Source: Paraburkholderia madseniana (GTDB lineage: Bacteria; Pseudomonadota; Gammaproteobacteria; Burkholderiales; Burkholderiaceae). From it: a stretch of DNA of 64,000 nucleotides. Below, in pieces: positions 45,724 through 55,560 of the stretch (within the stretch, counting starts at the first letter, position 1; every line of letters starts with the position of its first letter). Location: positions 1-64,000 of the forward strand of contig NZ_VOSW01000023.1 in the NCBI RefSeq assembly GCF_009690905.1. The letters run 5' to 3'. Made by a program: the position numbers and the translations under genes. The notes below the pieces were generated by a model that worked only from the letters and a program-made list of their open reading frames with translations, did not search any database and was not told the origin of the DNA.

Positions 45724-47336
45724 TGCAAGATCTTGATCTCGACCGATTGCAAGAATCCGTCGTGAAATGTATTTCCCAGTCGCAATATGGCGATGCGATG
45801 GTACGCATCAAGTTGTTTGTTGAACACGTCATCAACGACCCGGAGTCCATCGCAGTCGTTTTCGCGAGTCGTGAGCTCGATACCTTGTGTCGCATGCTCG
45901 CGGACGCCTACTATAGCAATCACTATGAGCGTGTGAGCGAGGGGCGAGGCACCGTCATTCTGGCATCTGAACTGGTCAGAGCCGGTGGGCATGCCGAACT
46001 GATCAAGGACTATTTGGCCCTCCAACTGTTCGAGGGCCCGGTGCGTGTCGCCTTGACAGATGTGTTCAACCGCATTGATCACGCCACGATCCATGAGTGG
46101 GAGGCCCTGCTCGGCTGTGAAGTGTTTATCGCGACCGCCACGGGGCTCGAAAGCAAACTGGATGCACTGGCCGCGAAACTTGGCGAATGGAATCCCTCGA
46201 CCATTTTGACGTTGGGTCACAATCAGGACGTCGTATCCATCGTGGCGGCCCACTTTCCAGGCGCCATCAACCGATACTATATCCACCACGGCGACCATCA
46301 TTTGTCGCTCGGTGTGACGTGCGAAGCATTTCAGCATGTCGATCTGCACAACATGTCGTATGAACTGTGCAGGAACGAGATCGGAGTGGTCCAACAGCGT
46401 TATTGGCCACTCAGTGCTGTCAGACCGTCAGAGCGCAAGACGAGATTCTTGGAGCGCGGAGCCTTGACGAGCTGTTCATGCGGGCGAGCGTCGAAGTTCG
46501 AGTCGGGATCGTACGCTGTATCCTATGAACGCGCGGTGGCTTGCATCCTGAATGCCTCGCACGGTTACCACGTGCACATCGGGGAGCTGCCCGAAGCGTT
46601 TCTGCAAAAAATCTACGAGACACTCGATGCCGAGAATGTGAGTCGTGATCGCTTTATCCACATCGAGTGGGTTCCTTCGCTGTCGAGGGCGCTGATTGAA
46701 TATTCGGTGGATGTGTATGTCAGCTCGTTCCCTCTTGGTGGTGGAAAAGCATTGATTGAAGCGATGTCTGTCGGCGTTCCCGTCGTCACGCATGAGTCAT
46801 ACCGCTCCCGGTTTCATGGTGGATGCGAACTCACCTATCCTGATAGTTACACGTGGAGAAGATACGAGGAGCTTATTCGTATTTTCGAGCAATGGAACGA
46901 GCCGTTACTGAAACAACACGGCGAATTCGCGCTGAGTCATTTCGAGTATTACTACTCGAAGGAAGCTTTCTTAAAAGCTTTTGCCAAGGGGGCGAATGAG
47001 GCACCTGAGGTTCCGCCTTTGCGTACCTACCATGGGAACTCTCTGCAAAACTACCTGGATGCCAGGCAGCAGCGGGAGCTGGCGATGGCGAAGCTCGAAT
47101 CTGAAAAGAACAGAATATTCAGCGAATGGAAGAAACTTCTTGCAGGGTATGAAGAGCATATCGAGACGATCGGGAAGCAACAAGCGGTTATTGAGCAGCT
47201 GATGCGCGAAAAAGAGAAGGCAGAAACATCCCTTCTAGAGCAGGAGGCCATTTCTCGCCAACTTCGGGACGAATTCGTTCGGCTGTCATGGAAATGGAAA
47301 GCCAGGAATCGAATCGCAGTAATGCTCAAAAAATAA
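45723..47336 (+). CDS. Glycosyltransferase-like protein with coiled-coil tail, 537 aa
   Basis: The central part has GT-B features: RYYIHHGDHHLSLG, then YSVDVYVSSFPLGGGKALIEAMSVGVPVV, which is the donor-binding region with the E-rich motif seen in GT4 and GT41-like enzymes. Residues about 440-525 are a long charged helix (ELAMAKLESEKNRIFSEWKK) that should form a coiled coil. It may be a processive or scaffolded transferase, or one that measures chain length. The start overlaps the aminotransferase stop. Confidence 0.78.
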   Translation: MQDLDLDRLQESVVKCISQSQYGDAMVRIKLFVEHVINDPESIAVVFASRELDTLCRMLADAYYSNHYERVSEGRGTVILASELVRAGGHAELIKDYLALQLFEGPVRVALTDVFNRIDHATIHEWEALLGCEVFIATATGLESKLDALAAKLGEWNPSTILTLGHNQDVVSIVAAHFPGAINRYYIHHGDHHLSLGVTCEAFQHVDLHNMSYELCRNEIGVVQQRYWPLSAVRPSERKTRFLERGALTSCSCGRASKFESGSYAVSYERAVACILNASHGYHVHIGELPEAFLQKIYETLDAENVSRDRFIHIEWVPSLSRALIEYSVDVYVSSFPLGGGKALIEAMSVGVPVVTHESYRSRFHGGCELTYPDSYTWRRYEELIRIFEQWNEPLLKQHGEFALSHFEYYYSKEAFLKAFAKGANEAPEVPPLRTYHGNSLQNYLDARQQRELAMAKLESEKNRIFSEWKKLLAGYEEHIETIGKQQAVIEQLMREKEKAETSLLEQEAISRQLRDEFVRLSWKWKARNRIAVMLKK

Positions 47337-47385
47337 AATTGCTCCAGATTGTGTCATTCTCAAATCCGTTACATTTTGTTTTGGT

Positions 47386-48783
47386 GTGAACCAGGTGAAA
47401 ATATTCAAGAGTCTATTTAAAAAAGATAGTCAAACGATTGGTGCTCAGCGAATAGAGGCGCCGTCGGACTTCGACCCGGACGCTTACTTGAAGCTGAATG
47501 TCGATGTTCGCGACGCGGGTGTCGATCCCATTCAGCACTATATCGATCACGGCCGTGCTGAAAAAAGAATCTACCGATTCCCGCCGCTCAAATATGCCGA
47601 GAACAAGGCGTTCGATCCCGCACGCGAAACTGTTTTGCTTGTGACTCACGAGTGTTCGCTGACGGGCGCGCCCGTTCTCGTCTATAACATGGCGGAGGTG
47701 TTGTCCCGCTCCATGAACGTGGTCGTGCTTTCGCTTGGGCCGGGCATGCTCGAGGCACTGTTTGAGGAACTCGCTATTTCCTATGTGCCGGCACATTATG
47801 CGCGCTTCAGCGGCATGCATGCCGAGCACGTTGTCGAGAGCCTGGTGCGCTGCTTCAAGCCCGCTTTTGCCATCGTAAATAGCATCGAGTCGCAGTTGGT
47901 CGTCGAGCCGCTGGGGAAAGCCGGGATTCCCACAGTGAGCCTGATTCACGAATTCGCGTCCTGTTATCCCGATCCGCCATCGCTTTTCAAGACCATGATG
48001 ACGGTTCCGCAACAAGTCGTCTTTTCCTCGGAAATCACTTACAAGGATGCGGTTCGCTTCGTCGACGACTACAGGCCGGAGAAGATTCACGTCTTGCCTC
48101 AGGGGCGTTCCAGCATCCCGGGCAAGCGCGTTAAGGATGAGCCCGCGCTAATGGAACAGCAAAGGCTGCGTTCAATCTTGCGGCCTGACGTTGAGCATTC
48201 GAGGAAATATGTGGTACTCGGTGCCGGTTCGGTGAACTATCGCAAGGGCGTCGACCTGTTCTTGCAGTGCGCACGTCAGATCTTATCGAAGGTCGGCGAG
48301 GATCAATGCCGGTTCGTCTGGATCGGTCAGGGCTATGAGCCAAGAAAGGATGCCGCATATTCGGTGTACTTGGAAGACCAGATCATGCGCGCCGGTTTGA
48401 CCGGATCTGTTGAGATCATCGATGAGACGACCGAAATCGAAACGGCATACGAGTTGTCGGATCTTTTCCTGCTGAGCTCAAGGCTTGATCCCTTGCCGAA
48501 TGTCGCAATCGATGCCATGTTCTTCAACAAGCCTTTGCTTTGCTTCGACAAGACGACGGGAATTGTGTCGTTTCTGGAGCGCGCTGGTTTGAAAGACCTA
48601 TGTATTGCGGACTACCTCGACGTCGAGGATATGGCTGAGAAAGCGAGCCGATTGCTTCTTTCTGCCGACCTAAGATCGCAAGTGGCCTCGCAGCTCTCGA
48701 TGCACCTCGCCGACTGCTTCGACATGGAGCGATATGTCAACGAGGTCGTCGCGTTGGTCAGGCCCGTCCCGATCGCTGGGTGA
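47386..48783 (+). CDS. Family 4 glycosyltransferase, 465 aa
   Basis: A short N-terminal module FDPDAYLKLNVDVRDAGVDPIQHYIDHG occurs in many polysaccharide glycosyltransferases. It is followed by a GT-B core, with LVTHECSLTGAPVLVYNMAE and VLGAGSVNYRKGVDLFLQCA, and the donor site SSRLDPLPNVAIDAM. The start is GTG at 47386. It probably adds one sugar of the O-unit at the inner membrane. Confidence 0.9.
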   Translation: MNQVKIFKSLFKKDSQTIGAQRIEAPSDFDPDAYLKLNVDVRDAGVDPIQHYIDHGRAEKRIYRFPPLKYAENKAFDPARETVLLVTHECSLTGAPVLVYNMAEVLSRSMNVVVLSLGPGMLEALFEELAISYVPAHYARFSGMHAEHVVESLVRCFKPAFAIVNSIESQLVVEPLGKAGIPTVSLIHEFASCYPDPPSLFKTMMTVPQQVVFSSEITYKDAVRFVDDYRPEKIHVLPQGRSSIPGKRVKDEPALMEQQRLRSILRPDVEHSRKYVVLGAGSVNYRKGVDLFLQCARQILSKVGEDQCRFVWIGQGYEPRKDAAYSVYLEDQIMRAGLTGSVEIIDETTEIETAYELSDLFLLSSRLDPLPNVAIDAMFFNKPLLCFDKTTGIVSFLERAGLKDLCIADYLDVEDMAEKASRLLLSADLRSQVASQLSMHLADCFDMERYVNEVVALVRPVPIAG

Positions 48784-48872
48784 TTCCAAAATGGCTGACT
48801 TGGTCGCGAGTTTCGGACTAGGCACGATATCGCATATTCGAACACTGATTACATTACTTGAGAGACTACGCT

Positions 48873-49904
48873 ATGAGTCACGATGTTGACGCGTATGCAG
48901 CCCTACAAAATTATGTGTCACCCTACGATCATTCGAGTTTGGTTATCCAGGCAGAAGGGCTCGCTGGAGCAGGGCGGATACATCAATTCCTTTCGGGACT
49001 CGACAGCGATGTGCCGATTCCCGATTTTCGCGACGCCGGGACGCTTGAAGAGGGGGGGCAGACTTCCCTTGCGATGTACGATTTTGAAGGTGCGCGCCAA
49101 GTGTACCGAAACTTTCTCTCGTGGATGTTCCGTACCTTCCGAGTAGACGAGACAGAATTCCGAAACGATTTGATTCGCCGTTTGCGTGTTTCGGATGGCG
49201 CGCATGTGCTTATCACCGGTTGTGGAAACGGCGACGATGTATTGGCTGCGCTCGATGCAGTCGGCCCTACTGGCCGAGTCTATGCGTCTGATCTTGCACC
49301 CGAAATGGTCGTCGCTACGCATGCGGCGCTCGCCGAGAAAGGGGGAGACGCACTTGCTCGCACGAGTCTTTCTGTTTGCAATGCGGGCAGCTTGCCGTTC
49401 GAAAACGACTTCTTCGACGCAGCTTTTCATTTTGGCGGCATCAATCTTTTCGACGACATCAAGGGCGCCATTCACGAGATGACTCGCGTGACCAAAGAAG
49501 GCAGGCGCGTGGTGTTTGGTGACGAAGGGGTCGCGCCATGGTTGGCCAATACCGAATATGGGCGCATGGTGATCGCAAACAACTACCTTTGGGCGCATCA
49601 TGCACCGATCGACCTGCTTCCTCACGCAGCGGTCGACCCCAGCCTTAGCTGGGTACTCGGGAATTGCTTCTACCTCATCGACTTTGAAAAGTGTTCTTCA
49701 GGGCCGGTCATCGACCCCGACGTGCCCCACGTCGGTCGTCGTGGTGGCACGATGCGCTCGCGATACTACGGGCAGCTGGAGGGAGTGTCTCCCGAACTAA
49801 AGGAGGTAGTGCTCAAGGTCGCAGCAGAGCAGAAGACGAGCGTTGCCGAGTGGCTTGAGCGCGCAATTCGTGAATCGATTGACCGAAATCCCCGCAAAGT
49901 TTAG
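48873..49904 (+). CDS. SAM-dependent methyltransferase, 343 aa
   Basis: HVLITGCGNGDDVLAALDAVG is motif I, and SLPFENDFFDAAFHFGG matches motif II of UbiE-like enzymes. A helical N-terminal extension of about 100 residues is present. I chose ATG at 48873; an earlier in-frame start at 48858 has no better support. It may methylate a sugar or a lipid carrier. Target unknown. Confidence 0.82.
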   Translation: MSHDVDAYAALQNYVSPYDHSSLVIQAEGLAGAGRIHQFLSGLDSDVPIPDFRDAGTLEEGGQTSLAMYDFEGARQVYRNFLSWMFRTFRVDETEFRNDLIRRLRVSDGAHVLITGCGNGDDVLAALDAVGPTGRVYASDLAPEMVVATHAALAEKGGDALARTSLSVCNAGSLPFENDFFDAAFHFGGINLFDDIKGAIHEMTRVTKEGRRVVFGDEGVAPWLANTEYGRMVIANNYLWAHHAPIDLLPHAAVDPSLSWVLGNCFYLIDFEKCSSGPVIDPDVPHVGRRGGTMRSRYYGQLEGVSPELKEVVLKVAAEQKTSVAEWLERAIRESIDRNPRKV

Positions 49905-49915
49905 CAAGTCTGCGC

Positions 49916-49932
49916 CAACGCAAATTGCGTTG
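49916..49932. repeat. Palindrome between convergent genes
   Basis: CAACGCAA and TTGCGTTG pair around a single A. It lies between the methyltransferase end and the PhyH gene end. There is no T run, so terminator function is uncertain. Confidence 0.45.
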
Positions 49933-49982
49933 CGGGGCAGGGAAACAGCTCATCAGGGAAGGCGGAGGGTTAGCGGCGCAAT

Positions 49983-50801
49983 CTAGCGCGAGGGCATGCG
50001 CCGCTCCCGCCAGTCCTTGGCGTGCGTCGCGGGGGACCATCGAAAGCCCAGATATTTCAGAACGTTCGGATCGGTGGGCGCGGGCATTCCAGTGCTTTCA
50101 AGTGCGGTCTGCAAATTCACCTGTTGTGCGAGGAACGGCAGGCCGATGAGGTGGTTGACGGCTCGACGAACGTCGGTCGACACGTTAATTCCGCCCCGGT
50201 GATAGAGCATCGCGTCCAGCACGATAAACGATCCGGCGCGAGCCGCTATTTGCTTTTCATGGCGAGACGCGAATTGGTCAGTGGGGAATTCTTCGATGTG
50301 ATGCGTCGCAGGGAGTACAAAGGATGCACCGTTTTCGTTCGTGAATTCATCGACGCATAGCAACGCATTGAACGCGATCGTTTTCGAACTCGTCCAGTGC
50401 TGATAGCTAAGGTCACGATGCCACTTCACCTGATAGTTCTGGCGGTCAGGTCGATTGATGATGCCATTCTGCTGCATGAGTACGAATTCACTGCCTAGCA
50501 GTCTGGTCGCGAGCTTCATCAGATTTGGAGCGGTCGCGAGGGTCAGGAAGTCGGGATCATAAGCGAGCGTACAGCGCGCGATGTCGGTGTCGCTGATGCT
50601 CGCGAGTGCTTGCTCATCTCCAAATTCGCTAATCTGCGCCTGATAAATCCGGTCGATTCCCGATTTGAGCCTTTCGATAACATCGGCAGGAAGACCGCTG
50701 TCTAGTATCGTGTAGCCATTGATACGCATTTCAGCTACCGCTTCGTCGATCGCGTCTTCGGACGCAAGCCGTTGTGTTACTCCGTGAGTCAACACTGCCA
50801 T
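49983..50801 (-). CDS. Phytanoyl-CoA dioxygenase (PhyH) family protein, 272 aa
   Basis: VKWHRDLSYQHW gives the HxD of the iron(II)/2-oxoglutarate site, and LYHRGGINVSTDVRRAVN gives the distal His and the 2-oxoglutarate Arg. PhyH-like enzymes hydroxylate lipids and small molecules. I chose the start at 50801 because AAAGG lies seven bases before; the frame is open to 50876. It is opposite in direction to the O-antigen genes and follows a glycosidase-like gene, perhaps as a modification pair. Confidence 0.82.
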   Translation of the reverse strand: MAVLTHGVTQRLASEDAIDEAVAEMRINGYTILDSGLPADVIERLKSGIDRIYQAQISEFGDEQALASISDTDIARCTLAYDPDFLTLATAPNLMKLATRLLGSEFVLMQQNGIINRPDRQNYQVKWHRDLSYQHWTSSKTIAFNALLCVDEFTNENGASFVLPATHHIEEFPTDQFASRHEKQIAARAGSFIVLDAMLYHRGGINVSTDVRRAVNHLIGLPFLAQQVNLQTALESTGMPAPTDPNVLKYLGFRWSPATHAKDWRERRMPSR

Positions 50802-50838
50802 GTCAGGGCCTTTCATGTCTGGGTTTTGCTCGTGCAAT

Positions 50839-51762
50839 CTAAGGGGTGGTGAGTTCTGCAACCGCGAATCCCTCACGACCGAACCCGTTGCCGTTGTAAA
50901 AGCAGTAGGTCTTATTGTGCGCGGTTATCAAAGCGGTGTAGGACATGCCGTCGGAGTCAAATGATCCCGGAGAAACGTCCAGTCCGAGCTGGTCATCCAT
51001 TCGGTTCCAGTGAAGTCCGTCGTCGGACTCAGCGTAACCGAGGCGATATGCAGCGAGGGAGATCCGTCGGATAGAGTAGTAGATCTGGTACTTGCGCTCT
51101 GGCGTTTTTGTGATCCAGGGACGTCCTATCCCATGTTCATCCGCTCCAAAGCTCATGCAGGCTAGGCCTTCGCTACCCCAACTGATTCCGTCGGCCGATT
51201 CAAGATACTTCAGCGAGTAGCGAGGCACCTCTTTGCCATTGACGATTTCCCAGGTCGAACCGGCCGTGTACCACATTTGATATCCGTGCTCTGTCGGCAT
51301 GACGAACGGAGCGCAGCGAAACATGGATTCCGCCGGGGTAGGTCCCAGAATCGGTGAATCTTGTACCCGCACAAAGCTCTGGCCGTCGTCGAAGCTTTGA
51401 GCCAGGCCCATGAATATCTGATATCGAACAGAGTCGGAACGTCCAAAACCCGAGTAGTACATCAGCAAGGTTCCGTCCGGATTGCGCAGCACTTGCGCAG
51501 CCACGATGCCCCGCTCGTCGAACGCTCCCGGCGCGCCCGTTTGCATCAAAGGGCCCGTTGACTTCGCGACGATCCTTGTCGGGTCCAATGCGTCGACATC
51601 AACGAAGTATGGCCGTCCGACATTATCCGCATCGCAAATGGTGAGAAAAATGCGGATGGTGTGATCGTTGATGAGCAAAGGGGTCGGAACCATGGCTCGC
51701 ACAGTACCGGCCGGGGCATCCCGATCGGTGTGATAGACGAGCCCACGTTTAAGCCATTGCAT
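50839..51762 (-). CDS. Five-bladed beta-propeller glycosidase-like protein, 307 aa
   Basis: Repeated blades such as RIFLTICDADNVGRPYFVDVD, GTLLMYYSGFGRSD, YQMWYTAGSTW and YQIYYSIRRIS show the GH43/GH130-like propeller. No signal peptide is present. Acidic residues occur in each blade, but I cannot confirm the catalytic set. Proteins of this kind occur in polysaccharide clusters and may remove or transfer a sugar. It is cotranscribed with the PhyH gene. Confidence 0.75.
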   Translation of the reverse strand: MQWLKRGLVYHTDRDAPAGTVRAMVPTPLLINDHTIRIFLTICDADNVGRPYFVDVDALDPTRIVAKSTGPLMQTGAPGAFDERGIVAAQVLRNPDGTLLMYYSGFGRSDSVRYQIFMGLAQSFDDGQSFVRVQDSPILGPTPAESMFRCAPFVMPTEHGYQMWYTAGSTWEIVNGKEVPRYSLKYLESADGISWGSEGLACMSFGADEHGIGRPWITKTPERKYQIYYSIRRISLAAYRLGYAESDDGLHWNRMDDQLGLDVSPGSFDSDGMSYTALITAHNKTYCFYNGNGFGREGFAVAELTTP

Positions 51763-52150
51763 ATTCAGGAAAATCCCCGAATTGAAACGGTCATTATAGC
51801 GGCCCGGTCCCGGGTTTTATACGGGTGCACGGGATGACGGGAGCCTGCTTACCGGAGCTTACCGCCGAGCCAAACCGACCCCGCCGTGGCTATACAAGGG
51901 AGGTCAGACGGGGTCTAATACGGGTTTGCCAGCAAAGATGCTGGCAGCGGCGCGTGTCGGCGACTATGGTTTGGCGCTGTCATCCCAGCGTCGGCGCATG
52001 ATTCACCAAGGCATACACGACGGTGAGCGCTTTCCGTGTCACGAATTTTGTGGTGAATCACGGTTAAAGTCCAGCTTATCTGGACAGCGGCGAAAGACGT
52101 CGGCGCAAGAAATTAGTCCGGCGACTAAATGTAATATCAGGAAAAGCGAG
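51763..52150. other. Divergent intergenic region
   Basis: About 390 bases between the glycosidase-like gene and the sulfotransferase gene. An open frame from 51926 runs into the sulfotransferase, but its upstream part lacks protein character. Short repeats (TTATACGGG and TAATACGGG) are seen. Confidence 0.35.
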
Positions 52151-52981
52151 ATGATTGGCGATTTGTTTGACCTTGGAGCTAAGGCGTTTATTCTGTGTAG
52201 CCTCGATGACAGGAAAGAGCAGGCAAAGCCGATCATTTTCCTCCATGTCGCCAAAACTGCGGGTTCATCTTTCCGGGAGGAACTCGCTGAAAGATTTCAG
52301 CCCTCCGAGAATGTGTTTGTCGATTTTTCGAAAGTCGAATTACCCATTGATGGGAAGAAGTACGCGGCGATATTGAACAGCAATTTGCTGGAGTTGAACG
52401 ATCGCCGTATGGCGCGGTGTCGAATGGTTTCTGGACATTTTTCCTACGACCAGATCGTCGAAAAGGAGAATCTGGTTCAGGCGAGGTTGGTGACGTTCAT
52501 TCGGCATCCCATTTCCAGGCTCGTCTCTTTTTATAAATACCATAGCTCGAGCGCGCATCCGGATAACGCTTCGTTCAAGAAAAATTATCCGACGTTTCGT
52601 CATCTCGTTCAGGCTCCCGATAATATAAACGGGATCTGCCGTCAGCTGACACCGGGTATTTCCAGCAACGGTACGGATGCGGCTGAATGGATCAAGCGGA
52701 ATTACTATTGGGTTGGTATGCAGGAAAACTACGTCGCATCCGTCAAGTTGCTGTTCGCGATGAACGGTATGAGGTTTTCTCCGCGTCATAATGTCAGGGT
52801 CTCCGATTCCAGTTATGCCGATGTCGATGCTGAGGATATCCGGCTGGCGGAGCAATTGAACGCTGTGGATGTTCAAATGTATAACAATCTGGTTGAGAGC
52901 TTTTCCCCGCGATGGGAGGAGATCTATCACCAGACTGACTATGATCGGGTTTTCAGGGCTTATCTCGAACACCAGGGCTAG
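52151..52981 (+). CDS. Sulfotransferase family protein, 276 aa
   Basis: FLHVAKTAGSSFREEL is the PAPS phosphosulfate loop and FIRHPISRLVSFYKYH is the 3'-phosphate-binding segment of carbohydrate sulfotransferases. I chose ATG at 52151 with AGGAAAAG before it. It may sulfate a surface polysaccharide, which is unusual for an O-antigen. Length fits the family. Confidence 0.87.
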   Translation: MIGDLFDLGAKAFILCSLDDRKEQAKPIIFLHVAKTAGSSFREELAERFQPSENVFVDFSKVELPIDGKKYAAILNSNLLELNDRRMARCRMVSGHFSYDQIVEKENLVQARLVTFIRHPISRLVSFYKYHSSSAHPDNASFKKNYPTFRHLVQAPDNINGICRQLTPGISSNGTDAAEWIKRNYYWVGMQENYVASVKLLFAMNGMRFSPRHNVRVSDSSYADVDAEDIRLAEQLNAVDVQMYNNLVESFSPRWEEIYHQTDYDRVFRAYLEHQG

Positions 52982-53006
52982 CGCTTGAGAACATGTTGCC
53001 GGAACT

Positions 53007-53025
53007 CCGATTTTAATCAAATCGG
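53007..53025. repeat. Short hairpin downstream of the sulfotransferase
   Basis: CCGATTT and AAATCGG pair around TAATC. No T run follows, so terminator function is weak. Confidence 0.4.
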
Positions 53026-53109
53026 TGCGGGTGGTGAAAACCTGCAGCAACCCGGAAATTTGTTGCTTGCGCGACTGCCGGATTTACGACTTCAACGCTG
53101 GATGTGATA

Positions 53110-54864
53110 ATGACGAAAAGCAAAATTCTTAACATTCGGCGCAGTGACGCTGTTATATACATACTGTTTGCCGCGCTGTTGGTATTGTTTATCTACCAGT
53201 CCGTGCACTGGCTAGTCAAATATCGGTTTGGTCAATCACTGGATATCGACGAGTCTGGCTACCTGGCGCTATCAGTCGCGTTTGCAAAAGCCAAGATATA
53301 CGGTGGTTGGACCGGCTGGTTGCACGCGCTTTCCGCGCCGCTTGGTTTCGCGCCGCTCGCGCCCGTTGTCGCATCATTGGCGATGGTTGCTTTTGGAGTC
53401 AACGAAAACTACGGATTCCTTTGCAATGTTGGCTTTGCTGTTGGCACGTTGGCATTGATGTTTGTCGTACTTAGGCGCTCGTCATTGCCGCATGCGTTGC
53501 TCGCTTGCATTCTATTGGCTTCGTTGTCGAACTTCGTGGTGTTCAGCCGTGGTTTTCAATTTGTCACGGCAACGACGTTTTTCTTCTTTGCCAGTTTCGC
53601 TTGTTTCGTCCTTTCTGACGGCTTCCGACGTAGTTCCTATTCCGCGCTGGTGGGTGCGGCTCTCGGATGCATGATCCTGTCGAGGACGATGGCGTTAGCC
53701 TTCCTGCCGGCATTTGCTTTTTCGTTTCTCATTTACCTCTACCTCGCGCGCGGCTTTTCGCGGGAAACACTAAAGAATATCGTGTTATCGATTATTGTGT
53801 TTCTCATAGTCGCGTTGCCTTGGTATGTGAGAAATTTTTCCAGTGTATTTGGATATTTGTTTTCGTTTGGCTACGGTGCACATGCAGCGGAATATGGACA
53901 TTCGCAAGGGGTATTTACCTGGGCGAATCTGAGTCTGCGCTTTCGATGGATTTTTGTTCAGATGCGTTTGCCTCACTTCTTTTTTATCGTCCCAATTTTC
54001 CTTGTCGGGCTGTCGTCTGTGCTCTTGCGGAGAAAGAGAGGCGTCACGAGTAATTTGATTCTTTCAGGCTCCGCGCTTTGTCTTGCCTGTTTTGGTGTGC
54101 TTTGGACAAGTCAAAATATGGGGACTGGATTTGATTCACCTATCTATACCGTCATGGTTTTTTGCGTGGCAACGTGGCTTGGAACAATTGGATTGCGATG
54201 GCTTCAGGTCGCATATTTCGCATTATCCGTAGGCTTTTTTGCGGTAGCCGCTTATGCCCACCAGGATCTCTATCGCTGTGTGGGAATGTCGAAGCCGTTC
54301 GCCGAAGGTTTTGGTGGTGACGACGCTTGGACCGGCCCATTGCTCGATTGTGGCACCTTGGTACATATGTCCCTGCAACAGAACGACTTTCCGCCCGAAA
54401 ATCAGCCAAATTTTATTCTGGGTCGTGATGAGGCGATGGCCTGGCGCGATCTGAACAGGTCGGTTTCAAGTTATCTGGCAACGGAAGATTTCAATAAAGG
54501 TCCAGTTCTACTCCTTTCCCGTCACATGATATTGAATGTCAATTCAATTGGGTTGGAGATGATCAAGAAGTCCGGCTTTATGGTACCGATGGTTCAAGTC
54601 GACCCGGCTCTCCTTGAACCGAAACTGGAGTCGTATACGAGTTGGCTAGCTCAGTCTCCTCAAAATGCCGCGTGTTTCGCGCTGATGCTAAATGATCAAC
54701 ATGGAGAGTTCTCCCCGCGGGCGGATCTGGCTACGATGGGAAGTGCTTTGGAGTCTTCAGGATTCAAGCAGGTTAAGGATTTCCCAACACCTCGGCCGGG
54801 GCAGCATCTTGGTGTGTGGAAAAGAAATGTGGCGTCTTGCAACGCTGGCGTTGCAGCGAAATAA
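53110..54864 (+). CDS. Polytopic membrane protein, GT-C glycosyltransferase-like, 584 aa
   Basis: About eleven hydrophobic segments follow an N-terminal cytoplasmic stretch. The first periplasmic loop has SLDIDESGYLALS, with the acidic pair that marks GT-C enzymes using polyprenyl-phosphate sugars. The last 200 residues are a soluble periplasmic domain. It may transfer a sugar to the finished polysaccharide or to lipid A. I use ATG at 53110. Confidence 0.78.
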   Translation: MTKSKILNIRRSDAVIYILFAALLVLFIYQSVHWLVKYRFGQSLDIDESGYLALSVAFAKAKIYGGWTGWLHALSAPLGFAPLAPVVASLAMVAFGVNENYGFLCNVGFAVGTLALMFVVLRRSSLPHALLACILLASLSNFVVFSRGFQFVTATTFFFFASFACFVLSDGFRRSSYSALVGAALGCMILSRTMALAFLPAFAFSFLIYLYLARGFSRETLKNIVLSIIVFLIVALPWYVRNFSSVFGYLFSFGYGAHAAEYGHSQGVFTWANLSLRFRWIFVQMRLPHFFFIVPIFLVGLSSVLLRRKRGVTSNLILSGSALCLACFGVLWTSQNMGTGFDSPIYTVMVFCVATWLGTIGLRWLQVAYFALSVGFFAVAAYAHQDLYRCVGMSKPFAEGFGGDDAWTGPLLDCGTLVHMSLQQNDFPPENQPNFILGRDEAMAWRDLNRSVSSYLATEDFNKGPVLLLSRHMILNVNSIGLEMIKKSGFMVPMVQVDPALLEPKLESYTSWLAQSPQNAACFALMLNDQHGEFSPRADLATMGSALESSGFKQVKDFPTPRPGQHLGVWKRNVASCNAGVAAK

Positions 54865-54982
54865 AGAAGCTCTATAAAAATCAGCTTGGATAGGTGGGTG
54901 TCCCGCCTGGATACCTGCCAAGGGGCTGACGTCTGTGTTCCGACAATTAGGTAATATGTGGAAAATTCACATAATTCTGTAG

Positions 54983-55529
54983 ATGACCAGCCGTAAGGAC
55001 GAGTTTTGCTTGCCTTTGCTACATGGATTGCGAGCTATTGCCGCGCTGTCTGTCATACTTCCTTACGGCCCGACCGTCAGGTCTGTCCAAGCCTTCAAGA
55101 ACTATCTCGCCTGCTTCGGTGTTGACCTGTTTCTGGCTTTGAGCGCGTTCCTGCTGTCCGCAGGGGTGGAAATCTGGATCGATGAAGCGCTAGGGTTGTT
55201 CGAGACGGTCGAAGTGATTGGCTATCCGCAGGCGGTAACGGCCTGCTGCCCACTGATCTTCTCCGTCAAACAGTCTGAATTTGCCGCGCGAGTGCTGGGT
55301 TGAATGCCGTTACGATATCTCAGCAAGGTTGCGTACGGCATCTATGTCTTTCACCTTTTCGGCCTGTGGTTGTCGGAAGGAATTATGGAGCGTGTCGGCT
55401 TCGTATGCGCGACTTGCTGTCGGCATCCTTATAACGTTAGTGCTTGCCGGTATCTCATATCATCTGCAGGAACGTCCGTTCCTGCTCTTGGGGGAGCGAT
55501 TCACGGTGGCTCAGAACCGTCCTGCATGA
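54983..55529 (+). pseudogene. Decayed acyltransferase-3 gene
   Basis: Three frames together resemble a family-3 acyltransferase with pieces missing. The start reads LLHGLRAIAALSVI and FGVDLFLALSAFLLS, a middle frame reads YLSKVAYGIYVFHLFGLWL, and a third frame ends with ISYHLQERPFLLLGERF, the usual C-terminus. Frame changes near 55300 and 55400 and a large internal loss show that it is not functional. It lies directly before an intact member of the same family. Confidence 0.8.
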
Positions 55530-55560
55530 GCATGGCAGGCGTATACCAGTTGGAAGTTGT

